Positions 1 to 7,584 of a stretch of DNA of 45,866 nucleotides are shown in pieces. The translations under genes and the position numbers were made by a program. The DNA comes from Thermoproteota archaeon (GTDB lineage Archaea > Thermoproteota > Thermoprotei_A > EX4484-217-1 > JAPDJV01). Below the pieces are notes generated by a model that was not told where the DNA came from, ran no database searches, and worked only from the letters and a program-made list of their open reading frames with translations. Location of the stretch: contig JAPDJV010000055.1 of NCBI GenBank assembly GCA_029258925.1, positions 1-45,866 on the forward strand, read 5' to 3'. How positions within the stretch are numbered: the first letter of the stretch is position 1; every line of letters starts with the position of its first letter.

Positions 1-11
1 AATGGTGGTGC

Positions 12-419
12 GTAACAACAAAAAAGAATTAAAGAGGATTTGAAAGATGAGATATTTATTTTCTTTTCTTATCAAGTAATAACAAAAAAGAATTGAAAGA
101 TGCGAACATTGGGATGGCTCCAAGCGGGATGCTCAACGTAATAACAAAAAAGAATTGAAAGGCAACAGTGAAGTTACCGTACTTTGCCACTATCTCTTTT
201 AGTAATAACAAAAAAGAATTGAAAGATAATTTGTGGAGGAATTTTTGTAGCGTTTGGATTTATTATGTAATAACAAAAAAGAATTGAAAGTGAAGCTTCT
301 TCATGATGTTATTAAGAGAAGAGCAAAAATAGGTAATAACAAAAAAGAATTGAAAGCATGTTCCATATTCCTGAGTCCACTTCGATAAGTCCACAGTAAT
401 AACAAAAAAGAATTGAAAG
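12..419 (+). CRISPR. CRISPR array, leader-distal part
   Basis: Six perfect or near-perfect copies of a 24-nt repeat start at 12, 76, 138, 202, 267, 333 and 396; the copy at 12 is degenerate and the other six are identical. Each begins GTAATAACA, continues with an A-run and ends GAATTGAAAG. Spacers are 38-42 nt (100-137, 162-201, 226-266, 291-332, 357-395), giving a 62-66 nt period. The ATTGAAAG 3' end matches the 8-nt crRNA tag known for crenarchaeal type I and III systems, so transcription is inferred to run on the plus strand with the leader outside the left edge. The copy at 12-34 has T-to-C and a lost G near its 3' end, and GGATTTGAAAG follows at 36-46. No cas gene is visible in the window, and I saw no match between spacers and the rest of the window. 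Confidence 0.97.
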
Positions 420-451
420 CGAAGTCAAGAGGTTGTATTTGTGGCCTTGCA

Positions 452-475
452 GTAGATGACAATATTAATTGGTGG
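452..475 (+). repeat. possible degenerate terminal CRISPR repeat
   Basis: After the last perfect repeat there are 32 nt and then GTAGATGACAATATTAATTG, which aligns to the repeat with one inserted base (GTA, then AT-ACA, then AATTG). A degenerate last repeat is normal at the leader-distal end. The 32-nt interval is shorter than the other spacers (38-42), so this may be coincidence. The first ATG of the downstream reading frame (456) lies inside it. Confidence 0.4.
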
Positions 476-1757
476 CTGTCGAATTATGCTTGGGTGTAAT
501 GTAGTGGTTGGGATTAGTGTTTTTGACGCGTATCGTAGTGTGTGTAGTGTGCTTGGTAGGTTGTGTCCTAGGCTAGTGCCTAGTCCTTTATGGGGTTATA
601 GTTTGTCTTCGTTGGCGAGGTTGAGTCCAGTGTTAGCGGAAGTGATGTGTGAGGATTGTGGTGGAGTGGTGGGGGAGCTACTTGGGTACTGGAAGAGTAT
701 ACCTAGAGGGGGTGCGTGTAGTGTTTGTGGTGCTCTTGGTGCTAGAGATGTTGATGAGGAGTGGGTTTACGTAGTGTATGAGGGTGGGAAGCCGTTGCCG
801 CGGTTACCCGATATGAGAGATCCGATGAGTAGGGCTAGGTATAGTGGGGAAGCAATACTTTTAGGGGTGCGCTTGCTTTGCGGAAAATGTCACTTGTCGA
901 AACATCAGGGCTATGCTAGGGTAACCGGGAAGGGCAGGGAGGCTTTGGAGCATTTAGCGAGGGTTAACGATGTTAGTGTGGGTGAGGCGGAGAGGCTTGT
1001 AAAGAAGGCGTTTGAAGTGTGGCGTGAACTCAGTAAAATAGATAGCTGGAAAATAAGAGTCTGTGAGCTGCCTGGTTTAAGAGAGGATTTGAGGCGGAGA
1101 ACTGAAAAATTCTTAAATGAGATGTTCGGTCTTGGCTATAGTATTTTTCGAGGCTGGTTCTGGTATATGAGTAAAGATAATGTTGTGAACGTGGAGAAGA
1201 TGGCTATTAGCGAGACTATTGCCTTGTTGGAGTCCTTGAGTCCTGCTGAAAACATTATCAAGGCTCTCGTTAACGAGGTGGGGTCTAGGCTAAAGGAAAA
1301 CAACGTACATGTTCTCGAGAGGGAATTAAGCTACGCTCTGAATTTACAGATGGAGGACGTTAATAAAATACTTAAGGCTATCTCATCTCCGGAAGAACAC
1401 GCTTTCACACTGCTCGCAATCTCCAGATTATTTGTAGGGAAATGGATGGTTTTCGCCAAGGAAGAACACCTTAACACTATTATCCCTGAAATCGTCGAGA
1501 AGTTAAGGGAGGAAAGACTTGACTACGAGTTGAAGACTCCTGCTTCGAGAAGAAGAGGAGACTTGTATCCCGTCATGGTATATGTTCCAAGCTACTTAGC
1601 AACCAGCCTGGTTTCTCGAGTCGGCGGAATAGTGAAAATGGTTGCCGAGGAACTAGGCTTACGTAAACCCATATATTTTAAGCCAGATGTTTTCACGGAG
1701 AAAAGCATCTACAGCGGTAAGAGTACTATTAAACCCTACATATACCTACTTAAATAA
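456..1757 (+). CDS. zinc-finger (HNH-like) and DUF1917-like two-domain protein
   Basis: A 433-residue frame with two recognisable parts. Residues 65-150 carry CxxC (65/68), CxxC (88/91) and a CGKCHLSKHQGYA segment (C142, C145, H146, H150), which looks like an HNH-type zinc-binding fold. The last 110 residues (GKW at 328-330, then KPIYFKPDVFT and a final IKPYIY) resemble the DUF1917/Bles03 family, whose biochemical role is not firmly known. The middle is helical. The first ATG (456) sits in a possible terminal CRISPR repeat, so translation may instead begin at the in-frame ATG at 486 or a GTG after it. The first 500 bases are strikingly G+T rich on this strand and the rest is A-richer, so the two halves may have different origins. 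Adjacency to the CRISPR array is seen; a functional link is only inference. Confidence 0.6.
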   Translation: MTILIGGCRIMLGCNVVVGISVFDAYRSVCSVLGRLCPRLVPSPLWGYSLSSLARLSPVLAEVMCEDCGGVVGELLGYWKSIPRGGACSVCGALGARDVDEEWVYVVYEGGKPLPRLPDMRDPMSRARYSGEAILLGVRLLCGKCHLSKHQGYARVTGKGREALEHLARVNDVSVGEAERLVKKAFEVWRELSKIDSWKIRVCELPGLREDLRRRTEKFLNEMFGLGYSIFRGWFWYMSKDNVVNVEKMAISETIALLESLSPAENIIKALVNEVGSRLKENNVHVLERELSYALNLQMEDVNKILKAISSPEEHAFTLLAISRLFVGKWMVFAKEEHLNTIIPEIVEKLREERLDYELKTPASRRRGDLYPVMVYVPSYLATSLVSRVGGIVKMVAEELGLRKPIYFKPDVFTEKSIYSGKSTIKPYIYLLK

Positions 1758-1922
1758 TGGGCTAGTTAACTCAGTGGTATCATAAGCTAGATTATTCCTT
1801 GATGTATGTGGCTCTAGCGAGTTGTAGTGGTTGGAGGCTGAAGTCGATTATTGTTCACTTTATTTAACTGTTTTAGCTGTGGAGTGGCTAATTTATCTAT
1901 TCTGTGATTTGTAGTTTGTGGG

Positions 1923-2190
1923 GTGTATGTGTGGGTGCCGAGGACTATCCGGGTTAGAGAGGAGATCTACGGTATTTTGGAGAAGATGAAGAGGAGGATG
2001 AAGGCTAGGAGTTTTGATGAGGTTATTGGGAGACTGTTGTTGAAGGAGTTGGGGATACCTGGGGACATGTTCGGTGTTGACCGGGTAAGATATCTCCGTT
2101 TACGGGGAGGGATAGGATGGAGGATAGGGGATGGTGGTATACGATGCTTATGCGTGGATCGAGTATTTCCGTGGCTCTGGGAAGGGCTTA
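1923..2190 (+). pseudogene. vapB: VapB-type antitoxin, frameshifted
   Basis: The first 50 residues (RTIRVREEIYGILEKMK, then RSFDEVIGRLL) match the short ribbon-helix-helix-like VapB antitoxins that precede archaeal vapC genes. GTG at 1935 is a likely start, because homologues begin close to PRTIRVRE; GTG 1923 is also possible. After FGVDR (about 2082) the open frame turns into sequence unlike the family. Adding one G to the GGG run at 2083-2085 restores GKISPF and DRMEDR, the usual tail, and this restored frame runs to a TAG near 2190. The antitoxin therefore seems to have lost one base. The partner toxin gene overlaps its end and is also damaged. Confidence 0.6.
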
Positions 2191-2530
2191 GAGTATGTGA
2201 AATGCTTGGGAGGGGGGATATGCTCCGTCAGTAGTGTTCGCTGGAATTGCAGGGAAGTATTTGATGGAGGGGGTAGGTATTGAGGAGACTAGGGTTAGGC
2301 TGCTCTTCATCGAGGCTAAGACCCGGATAGTCCCCGTGGACTCTGAGCTTGCTCTTAGAGCGGGGGAAACATTCCTCGAACTATGTAAGGTGGCGGGGGA
2401 GAGGGGGCTGAGGACTCCTAGCCTAGTTGATGCCATAGTCTATGCGACCGCGAGAATAGTGGGCGAAGACTTGGTGACAGGCGATAGATTGTTCAAAGAC
2501 TTGCCTCTGGTTGCGTATATTGGAGACTAG
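2131..2530 (+). pseudogene. vapC: VapC PIN-domain toxin, frameshifted and catalytically damaged
   Basis: VapC toxins are PIN-fold RNases with three to four acidic residues that bind metal. ATG 2131 opens VVYDAYAWIEYF, with the first conserved Asp at residue 5. That frame fails after about 28 codons. The downstream frame, starting near YAPSVVFAG at 2219, carries KYLMEG, AKTRIVPVD, SLVDAIVYATA (second Asp) and VTGDRLFKDLP (third Asp) and ends normally at 2530. Removing one G from the run at 2212-2217 joins the two halves into one about 132-residue protein of normal length. Apart from the frameshift, the conserved Glu of the usual LAEIA motif reads Gly (VFAGIAGKY), so the toxin would probably be inactive even if the indel were a sequence error. 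Confidence 0.8.
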
Positions 2531-2614
2531 CCTTTCGTGGGGTTAAATGGGTTCGTGTTAAGCTTGGTGGACTAGGGGTATCGGGCTAGCTGTGCAGAAT
2601 GTACGCGTATATGG

Positions 2615-3022
2615 CTACACGTCTTCTAGTGTTCCTGCCTGCTCCACCATCTCCCTTATTTCCCCAACTATTTCCTCCCCCACGAGAACCCTCCCGTAAA
2701 TTAATGTTTCTCTTATGAACTGGTTTCCCCTCCTACATGCCTCAACTACTTCGCTTGGAGTGTAAGCAGATATTTCGACATTCACGTTTCCCAAAGTTTT
2801 CAGCGCGAACCTCTCCCCCCTCCCAACACTATCCACTATTAAGACCACGTCTATGTCGCTTAAACCCATTACAAACCTCCCCTTAGCAACTGAGCCACCT
2901 ATTATTATTGCTAGAGGCCTGTATTCTTCTAGTAGCTCAGCTATTAGTCTGCAGAATTCTTCTCTTAACTCGGCTAGGCAGGGATTATCTCTTACAATAC
3001 TACTTAATTTCTCCGAGAACAT
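2615..3022 (-). CDS. mntA: MNT-type minimal nucleotidyltransferase antitoxin
   Basis: A 135-residue protein starting at ATG 3022 (MFSEKLSSIV). The frame stays open to 3178, but the upstream part is antisense-like sequence inside the HEPN gene. The signature GGSVAKG followed by SDIDVVLIV is the GSx(10)DxD motif of the DNA polymerase beta-like nucleotidyltransferase fold, and VNVEIS could supply the third carboxylate. Characterised MntA antitoxins neutralise a HEPN RNase (HepT) by adding AMP to it. The start overlaps the end of the HEPN gene by 23 nt, the usual arrangement of a HEPN-MNT operon. Decayed copies of its 3' end occur at 4507-4590 and 7705-7785, so related modules have been inserted and lost here more than once. 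Confidence 0.85.
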   Translation of the reverse strand: MFSEKLSSIVRDNPCLAELREEFCRLIAELLEEYRPLAIIIGGSVAKGRFVMGLSDIDVVLIVDSVGRGERFALKTLGNVNVEISAYTPSEVVEACRRGNQFIRETLIYGRVLVGEEIVGEIREMVEQAGTLEDV

Positions 3023-3383
3023 AGTCCACCACTTCCCTCGCAGCTTCCAATGCTTCCTCCGCATCCCTCCTACGATAGTGTTTGTGCGGTGCTCCATAGG
3101 GCCACGCGTTCGGATACCTTGATGGTACGTAGTGTCTGTCAAGCAGCTCCCCCTTCTCCACGAGGCTTCTGGGAGCATTAATTCTCCTCAACAATTCGCC
3201 GACGCTGTGGATCTCATCGTATCTTCTCAAAGCGTGGATCATTAAGGCTTTAACAGCTTTCTCCGCTGCCTGCTGAGATAGAAAGCATACCTTACTATAC
3301 TTACCCTCCCTGAACAGTATTTCAGCTGCAGACAGGTCGTCAAGTGCCTCGTCAAGCCAGTCCCTAAACCTCTCATAAGCCAT
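3000..3383 (-). CDS. hepT: HEPN-domain toxin partner of MNT
   Basis: 127 residues, all-helical HEPN family: WLDEALDDLSAAEILF, then CFLSQQAAEKAVKALM, then HSVGELLRRI. This is the pattern of the PF05168-like HEPN proteins found upstream of minimal nucleotidyltransferases. A candidate RX4HX site (RYDEIHSV) is present, but the position taken by Tyr in the RX4HXY motif of characterised HepT toxins is Val here. AMP addition at that residue would thus not be possible and the RNase activity is uncertain. It is the first gene of a two-gene unit, translationally coupled to the downstream MNT gene by a 23-nt overlap. Confidence 0.85.
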   Translation of the reverse strand: MAYERFRDWLDEALDDLSAAEILFREGKYSKVCFLSQQAAEKAVKALMIHALRRYDEIHSVGELLRRINAPRSLVEKGELLDRHYVPSRYPNAWPYGAPHKHYRRRDAEEALEAAREVVDYVLGEIK

Positions 3384-3729
3384 AGCGTGGGCACCAAGTA
3401 ATCTAAAGGCACACAGTATAATATTTTATCCGTGGAATGATCCTTAGAGAAGAATTTCTCTGAAGGTTCAAGAGACTTCTTGAAAACGTGCTTAAATCAA
3501 GCACTCGTGTGACTCCAGTATTATTCGTGTGGACACCGTGTTCACATGCTTGAGTTTTAAGTGTGTTAAAAGGTTTGAAGCATATGGGTCCCCGCCATGC
3601 TCGTACGTGAAGTTCTAGTCCACTACTCCCCGAACAGTCTTACCGCACTTCCCACACTTTTAAGCGGAGACACCGTGTCCCCCTAAAGTTGGTGAACACT
3701 TGTATCGTCACATATTCATGTTTCCCCCA

Positions 3730-3753
3730 CCTATAAGTAAAGAGAATTGAAAG
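3730..3753 (+). repeat. isolated CRISPR-repeat-like sequence
   Basis: The 24-mer ending GAATTGAAAG matches the array repeat at 18 of 24 positions, including an exact 11-nt 3' end (AGAATTGAAAG). A weaker similar site, CCTTAAGTGGAGAGGGTTGAAG, ends at 3817, exactly 64 nt later, which is within the array's 62-66 nt period. Together they may be the fossil of an array. The second copy is weak, so the pairing is tentative. Confidence 0.35.
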
Positions 3754-3849
3754 CTGTATCTCGTAACCATTTAGATACGCTCTCAATAATTTTGAACCTT
3801 AAGTGGAGAGGGTTGAAGCGGATATGTTCTCTACGCAGATTGTTTAAGA

Positions 3850-4045
3850 CGTTGATTGAAGCCGGACCCAGCGAGGAAGTTGAAGAACTCTTTTCTCGAA
3901 CATAGATGTTATAGGTAATCTTGAGAGAGCCTACATAGCTTCATGCTGTCTTCCCGTAGAGTTTGAGAGAGTTGAGGCTGAGCACATGTTGGACCTTGTT
4001 AGGAGAGCGTTTAAACTATTGCCGGCATCGAATCCTAGAGGTGGA
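3850..4045 (+). pseudogene. HEPN-domain protein remnant
   Basis: Two frames joined by a shift near 3905 read TLIEAGPSEEVEELFSR, then DVIGNLERAYIAS, then VEFERVEAEHMLDLVRRAFKLL. This is the C-terminal half of a crenarchaeal HEPN-family protein (the RRAYIASRYLP type). The N-terminal half is missing and the frame is broken. An MNT remnant follows at once, so this was a second HEPN-MNT pair on the opposite strand from the intact pair. Confidence 0.5.
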
Positions 4046-4047
4046 GG

Positions 4048-4278
4048 ATGGTGTGTGGGAGAGCTACTTGGCTGACTCGCTCCCATAGGAAGCGGGTTCT
4101 AGAGGTCTTGAAGAATCCGCGGCGAGTTGCGAAGAGTGTTGCTGTCATAGCTGAGTCTATACTGGGCGATGTCGAGGTTACGGTAATCGCCGTCAGGTAT
4201 GCGTGGATGCATCAGCTAATTAAGTATTGCTCCTATATTAATGTGGGTGTTAGAAATGATTGGAACTTATATGGATAG
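4048..4278 (+). pseudogene. MNT nucleotidyltransferase remnant
   Basis: From about 4085 this reads RKRVLEVLKNPRRVAKSV, then IAESILGDVEVTVI, the N-terminal region of crenarchaeal minimal nucleotidyltransferases. In such proteins the catalytic GS motif should come next; here the sequence goes straight to AVRYAWMHQL. The start is also shifted: WESYLADSL is read in another frame at 4050-4080. The catalytic part is therefore deleted and the 76-residue open frame is unlikely to be functional. Confidence 0.5.
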
Positions 4279-4334
4279 AATAGTTGTTAACCCTTAAAGT
4301 GATAAGTGGAAAGCCTGTGGTAAGAGGTGTGCTT

Positions 4335-4363
4335 GCATTCCAACATGTTTCATCTTGGAATGC
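4335..4363. repeat. perfect 9-bp inverted repeat
   Basis: GCATTCCAA at 4335-4343 and TTGGAATGC at 4355-4363, with an 11-nt loop. It lies in sequence without genes, just after the MNT remnant. Its role is unknown: it could be a mobile-element end or a hairpin of a lost gene. Confidence 0.5.
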
Positions 4364-4506
4364 TTGTAAATGTATGGTCCATAGATGATGTCCTCTGAGA
4401 ACACCCTCATTTAACTGAGGAGACATTCCCGTGGCAACTAGGTGTGTTGCAAAAATCTTGAGGGGAGAGTTAATCGTTAAAGCTTAAGCTTCTAGCCGAC
4501 GAGAAT

Positions 4507-4590
4507 ATACGTGTATGTTGTTACATGTCTTCTAGTGTCCCTGCCTGCCCCACTATCTCCCTAATTTCCCCAACTATTTCCTCCCACGAG
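4507..4590 (-). pseudogene. 3'-end fragment of an MNT gene
   Basis: On the minus strand this reads WEEIVGEIREIVGQAGTLED and then a stop at 4521-4523, nearly the same as the last residues of the intact MNT gene (2615-2690). Nucleotide similarity continues about 15 nt past the stop. Upstream of 4590 the match ends abruptly, so only the last 23 codons remain. Confidence 0.7.
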
Positions 4591-4748
4591 GCCTATGATC
4601 GCCTGTTTATTCGAGTACACCTAGCTACATTTTCCTTCACTCAACTCTTGTCTAATGCGCGGGTAATAGTGCTTGTAGTATTGTGGAGCTGGCTTCTTTT
4701 CTGCACTAGTTCTTCACGAGAACCCTTGCTTTGCGGGAATGAAAATGA

Positions 4749-4759
4749 AAAATATATAT
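4749..4759 (+). promoter_or_regulatory. BoxA promoter of the metalloprotease-like gene
   Basis: AAAATATATAT lies about 40 nt before the GTG start at 4792. A short leader containing AAGGGGTGG would follow. Confidence 0.5.
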
Positions 4760-4791
4760 GCGTATGTGTATAATCATTTTAATTTTAAGGG

Positions 4792-7401
4792 GTGGGTGGC
4801 ATAAGTGGGAGAACAGTGTACTGGGTTTTGATAGCCTTATGCATCCTCACCTCGCTAGTTACTGGTGCTGCAAGCCTTGGCACTAGTAGTCAGGGGGGTT
4901 TAAGTGTTCCAGCGCTTGTTGAGGAGGAGACTTTGGATCTGCCGCCGTCGTACCTGTTGCTCAACACTACGGTGGCTTGGAGAGTTGTTGAGGAGAACAT
5001 GGCTGAGGTGACTGTGACTGTAGCAGCCCATGATTACGCTCCTAACACTGTGTCCGAGGTCGAGGTGCCCTCAGGGCTTAGCGTGGTGTGTGGTGAGACT
5101 AGGTGGGAGGGGGATCTTGAGGCTGGGCAGACGGCTACCTACAGTTTCACGTTGAGAGCTGAGGAAACAGGGTTCTGGGAGCTTGAGGCCCACTCGCATA
5201 GCTCTAGGGGGTACGATTGGGATCTGGACGGCTACTCCATCTTCTACGTTTACTACGACAAGAAGATTCGCCTCAGTGAAACGCCGCCTCAGGACCTTGT
5301 GAGAGAGGAGTGTGAGGCTACTAGTGGGAAGCAGTTGGGCGGTGAGCTGGGTCCCGGGGGCTTCAAGGCCGGGTCAACAGTGACTGTGGGAGGACGTGTT
5401 TTATGGGAGGATGGAAATGGAAACTATCATATAGCTAGGTGTATAGTGGTCGAGTTCTACAGTGATGGGAGTAAGGTGGGGGAGACCGTTACCGACCAGA
5501 ACGGCGACTACACTTTCACCTTTTCAAGAGATGATGTTGGGAACCGGTTGTGGATAAGGTTCTACACTAAGGCCGTGGACCCTCTTGGCACAATAGTCGA
5601 GGTGAAGAGGGGGAATAGCCTGTACTACGCCGAGATGGGGATCAACATACCTTCGACAGCCAGCTACGTGGACGCGGGAGCCTTAATACCCTCCCCGTCG
5701 AAGTTCGAGATAGTTGGCAGCATAGTTGACGCCTACTACTGGATATACGAGCACACCGGGTACGCTCAGCCCAAGGTAGTGGTGAAGATACAGGAGAACT
5801 GGCCCCACTCACATGGAACAGAGATCCACATACCAGACAGCCCCGACTGGATACACGACAGGACCACGCACATGCACGAGTACGCCCACTGCATCCAGTA
5901 CAGGATATACGGTAACAGGTGGCCCAGGAGCAGCAGCATAGGCAGTAGCCATACTGTGGCCTCAGAGTACGACGAGGGCTTCGCCATATGTGAAGGGTGG
6001 GCCGAGTTCCTGCCATGCGCTATCCAGGACGACCCTGATGCTTTAAGAGGCTATGGCGGAAACATAGAGTCCAATGACTGGCAGAACGTCCAGGACGTAG
6101 GCGACATGGACGGTCATAGAGTGGAGGGCTGTGTAGCCAGCGTCCTATGGGACATATTCGACGACCACGATGAGCCCGACATAGACTGGCTCGACGCGGG
6201 CTTCGACGAGATATGGACCATAATGAGGGGCCACAACCCCGACAGCATGCTCGAGTTCTGGCACTACTGGTTCGAGGAGGACTTCGGCCACAGAGTAGAG
6301 ATGAACCACATATACTGGGATCACGGGATAGATGAGAACGTCGAGCCCATAGCCTACATAGTTGACCCCACAACCACCAGGCCCCACTGGGCCAGCGGGC
6401 CAATAACTATTACGGTGGAAACCCACGATACCGACGGCTACGTTAGGAGAGTCCGCTTCTACGCCTACGACTCTGTAACGGGCACCCAGCACTATATAGG
6501 AGTGGACAGCGACGGCAGCGATGGGTGGAGTATAACAGTAGACCCCGAAGACCTGGCCCCAACACCACTACCCGACTACTTCGACGCCTGGATAGAGGTC
6601 GAGGCCTACGACGGCATGGAGACCGGCCCCAGGTCGCAGTGCCTACACGTACGCTACGAGTTCCAGGAGCCAACCATAACCATAAACATGCGCAGCACCT
6701 TCAGCGACTCCGAAGTACCCTCCTTCCAAGCCGTAATCGAGGACTCCATGTCGGGGCTGAAGAACGTAAGCATCGGGATAGCCAGCTGCTTCACGTCCTA
6801 CATGTGCAACGGTGAAAACACGTACACAGTATACGGCACAACCTACGTCAGCCTAGACCTCGGCACCTACAGCTACAGCGTGAGCGCAGCCGACAGAGCA
6901 GGCAACGTGGCCTCTGAGAGCGGGACCTTCACGGTCGTAGACGACGACGATGAACCACCTGAGTTCCTCTCCCTCTACGCTAACGTTGAGGGGAGGAATG
7001 TGAAGCTGTGCGTAGTGCTTAACGATGACAGCGGTATCGACAGTGTTGAGTTCAGGTACAGGATAGGTGATGGCGAGTGGTCGGACTGGCAGGGGTACAC
7101 TAGTAGAAGCCCAATAGGGTACGCGTTCTACTACACTATAGAGGGGGTCTTCGAGGGGGTGCCGAGGTTCGCCACGTCGACTAAGACCATCACCTGGCAG
7201 GTTAGAGCTGTTGACGCTGACAACGATAGGCCCGGGGACAAGTTGGAGGCCACTAGTCAGGAGCAGGTCGACGAGGTAACCTACAGGCCGAGCATCATAG
7301 ATAGTATAATAGGGTACTGGGAGGTATACATCGCCGGCATCATCACAAGCCTCATCCCCATATCACTGATAGCGTTAGCCCGACGCCTACGCAGGCGTTA
7401 A
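4792..7401 (+). CDS. secreted, membrane-anchored zinc metalloprotease-like protein
   Basis: 869 residues. It has an N-terminal signal segment (VYWVLIALCILTSLVTGAAS), a beta-rich region (about 60-310), then a domain with HEYAH at residues 362-366 and EGWAEF about 40 residues later. HExxH plus a downstream Glu in EGxAE is a gluzincin-type zinc site. The rest (about 520-830) is Ig/FN3-like: DTDGYVRRVRFYAYD, AADRAGNVASESGTF and DSGIDSVEFRYRIGDGEW. It ends in a membrane helix and basic tail (ITSLIPISLIALARRLRRR). I infer a cell-surface peptidase facing the medium. Codon choice changes inside the gene: 5640-6950 is rich in C-ending codons (TAC, GAC, ATA, AGC), while both flanks use more G and T, suggesting a mosaic origin. 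A nearer GTG at 4816 could be an alternative start. Confidence 0.75.
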   Translation: MGGISGRTVYWVLIALCILTSLVTGAASLGTSSQGGLSVPALVEEETLDLPPSYLLLNTTVAWRVVEENMAEVTVTVAAHDYAPNTVSEVEVPSGLSVVCGETRWEGDLEAGQTATYSFTLRAEETGFWELEAHSHSSRGYDWDLDGYSIFYVYYDKKIRLSETPPQDLVREECEATSGKQLGGELGPGGFKAGSTVTVGGRVLWEDGNGNYHIARCIVVEFYSDGSKVGETVTDQNGDYTFTFSRDDVGNRLWIRFYTKAVDPLGTIVEVKRGNSLYYAEMGINIPSTASYVDAGALIPSPSKFEIVGSIVDAYYWIYEHTGYAQPKVVVKIQENWPHSHGTEIHIPDSPDWIHDRTTHMHEYAHCIQYRIYGNRWPRSSSIGSSHTVASEYDEGFAICEGWAEFLPCAIQDDPDALRGYGGNIESNDWQNVQDVGDMDGHRVEGCVASVLWDIFDDHDEPDIDWLDAGFDEIWTIMRGHNPDSMLEFWHYWFEEDFGHRVEMNHIYWDHGIDENVEPIAYIVDPTTTRPHWASGPITITVETHDTDGYVRRVRFYAYDSVTGTQHYIGVDSDGSDGWSITVDPEDLAPTPLPDYFDAWIEVEAYDGMETGPRSQCLHVRYEFQEPTITINMRSTFSDSEVPSFQAVIEDSMSGLKNVSIGIASCFTSYMCNGENTYTVYGTTYVSLDLGTYSYSVSAADRAGNVASESGTFTVVDDDDEPPEFLSLYANVEGRNVKLCVVLNDDSGIDSVEFRYRIGDGEWSDWQGYTSRSPIGYAFYYTIEGVFEGVPRFATSTKTITWQVRAVDADNDRPGDKLEATSQEQVDEVTYRPSIIDSIIGYWEVYIAGIITSLIPISLIALARRLRRR

Positions 7402-7584
7402 ACTCCTGGTGCAGGATGCTCATAAGGCTATCACAAGCCTAACACACTATTTCTCCACACTCCGGAAAACAAGGTGACATCTGCAGGTTCGCCGCGTAAC
7501 GCAACATAGTGCACGCCTAGAAAGCACGAAATGACCGTAGAGCTCGCCTAAAACCTGGACAATAGTGTTCATCCTCTACAGCCG

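Larger units (their letters stand above)
3384..4791. other. gene-poor turnover zone with toxin-antitoxin fossils
   Basis: About 1.4 kb without an intact gene. It holds two CRISPR-repeat-like sites (3730-3753 and about 3794-3817), HEPN and MNT remnants (3850-4278), a perfect 9-bp inverted repeat (4335-4363) and the remnant 3' end of another MNT gene (4507-4590). On the minus strand near 3560-3690 a frame reads KCGKCGKTVRGVVD, a stop, then NFTYEHGGDPYA. That could be a decayed Zn-ribbon protein, but I cannot assign a family. Confidence 0.6.

Noticed and set aside
2853-3122. Plus-strand open frame across the HEPN-MNT overlap
   Set aside because: It is the antisense shadow of two well-supported genes and has no family features.
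3022-3178. Long N-terminal extension of the MNT gene
   Set aside because: It would put most of the extension inside the HEPN gene and has no MNT homology; ATG 3022 gives the family length.
5642-6815. Several long antisense and sense frames within the metalloprotease gene
   Set aside because: They arise from the C-rich codon pattern there, are Arg/Ser rich, and overlap a gene with clear domains.
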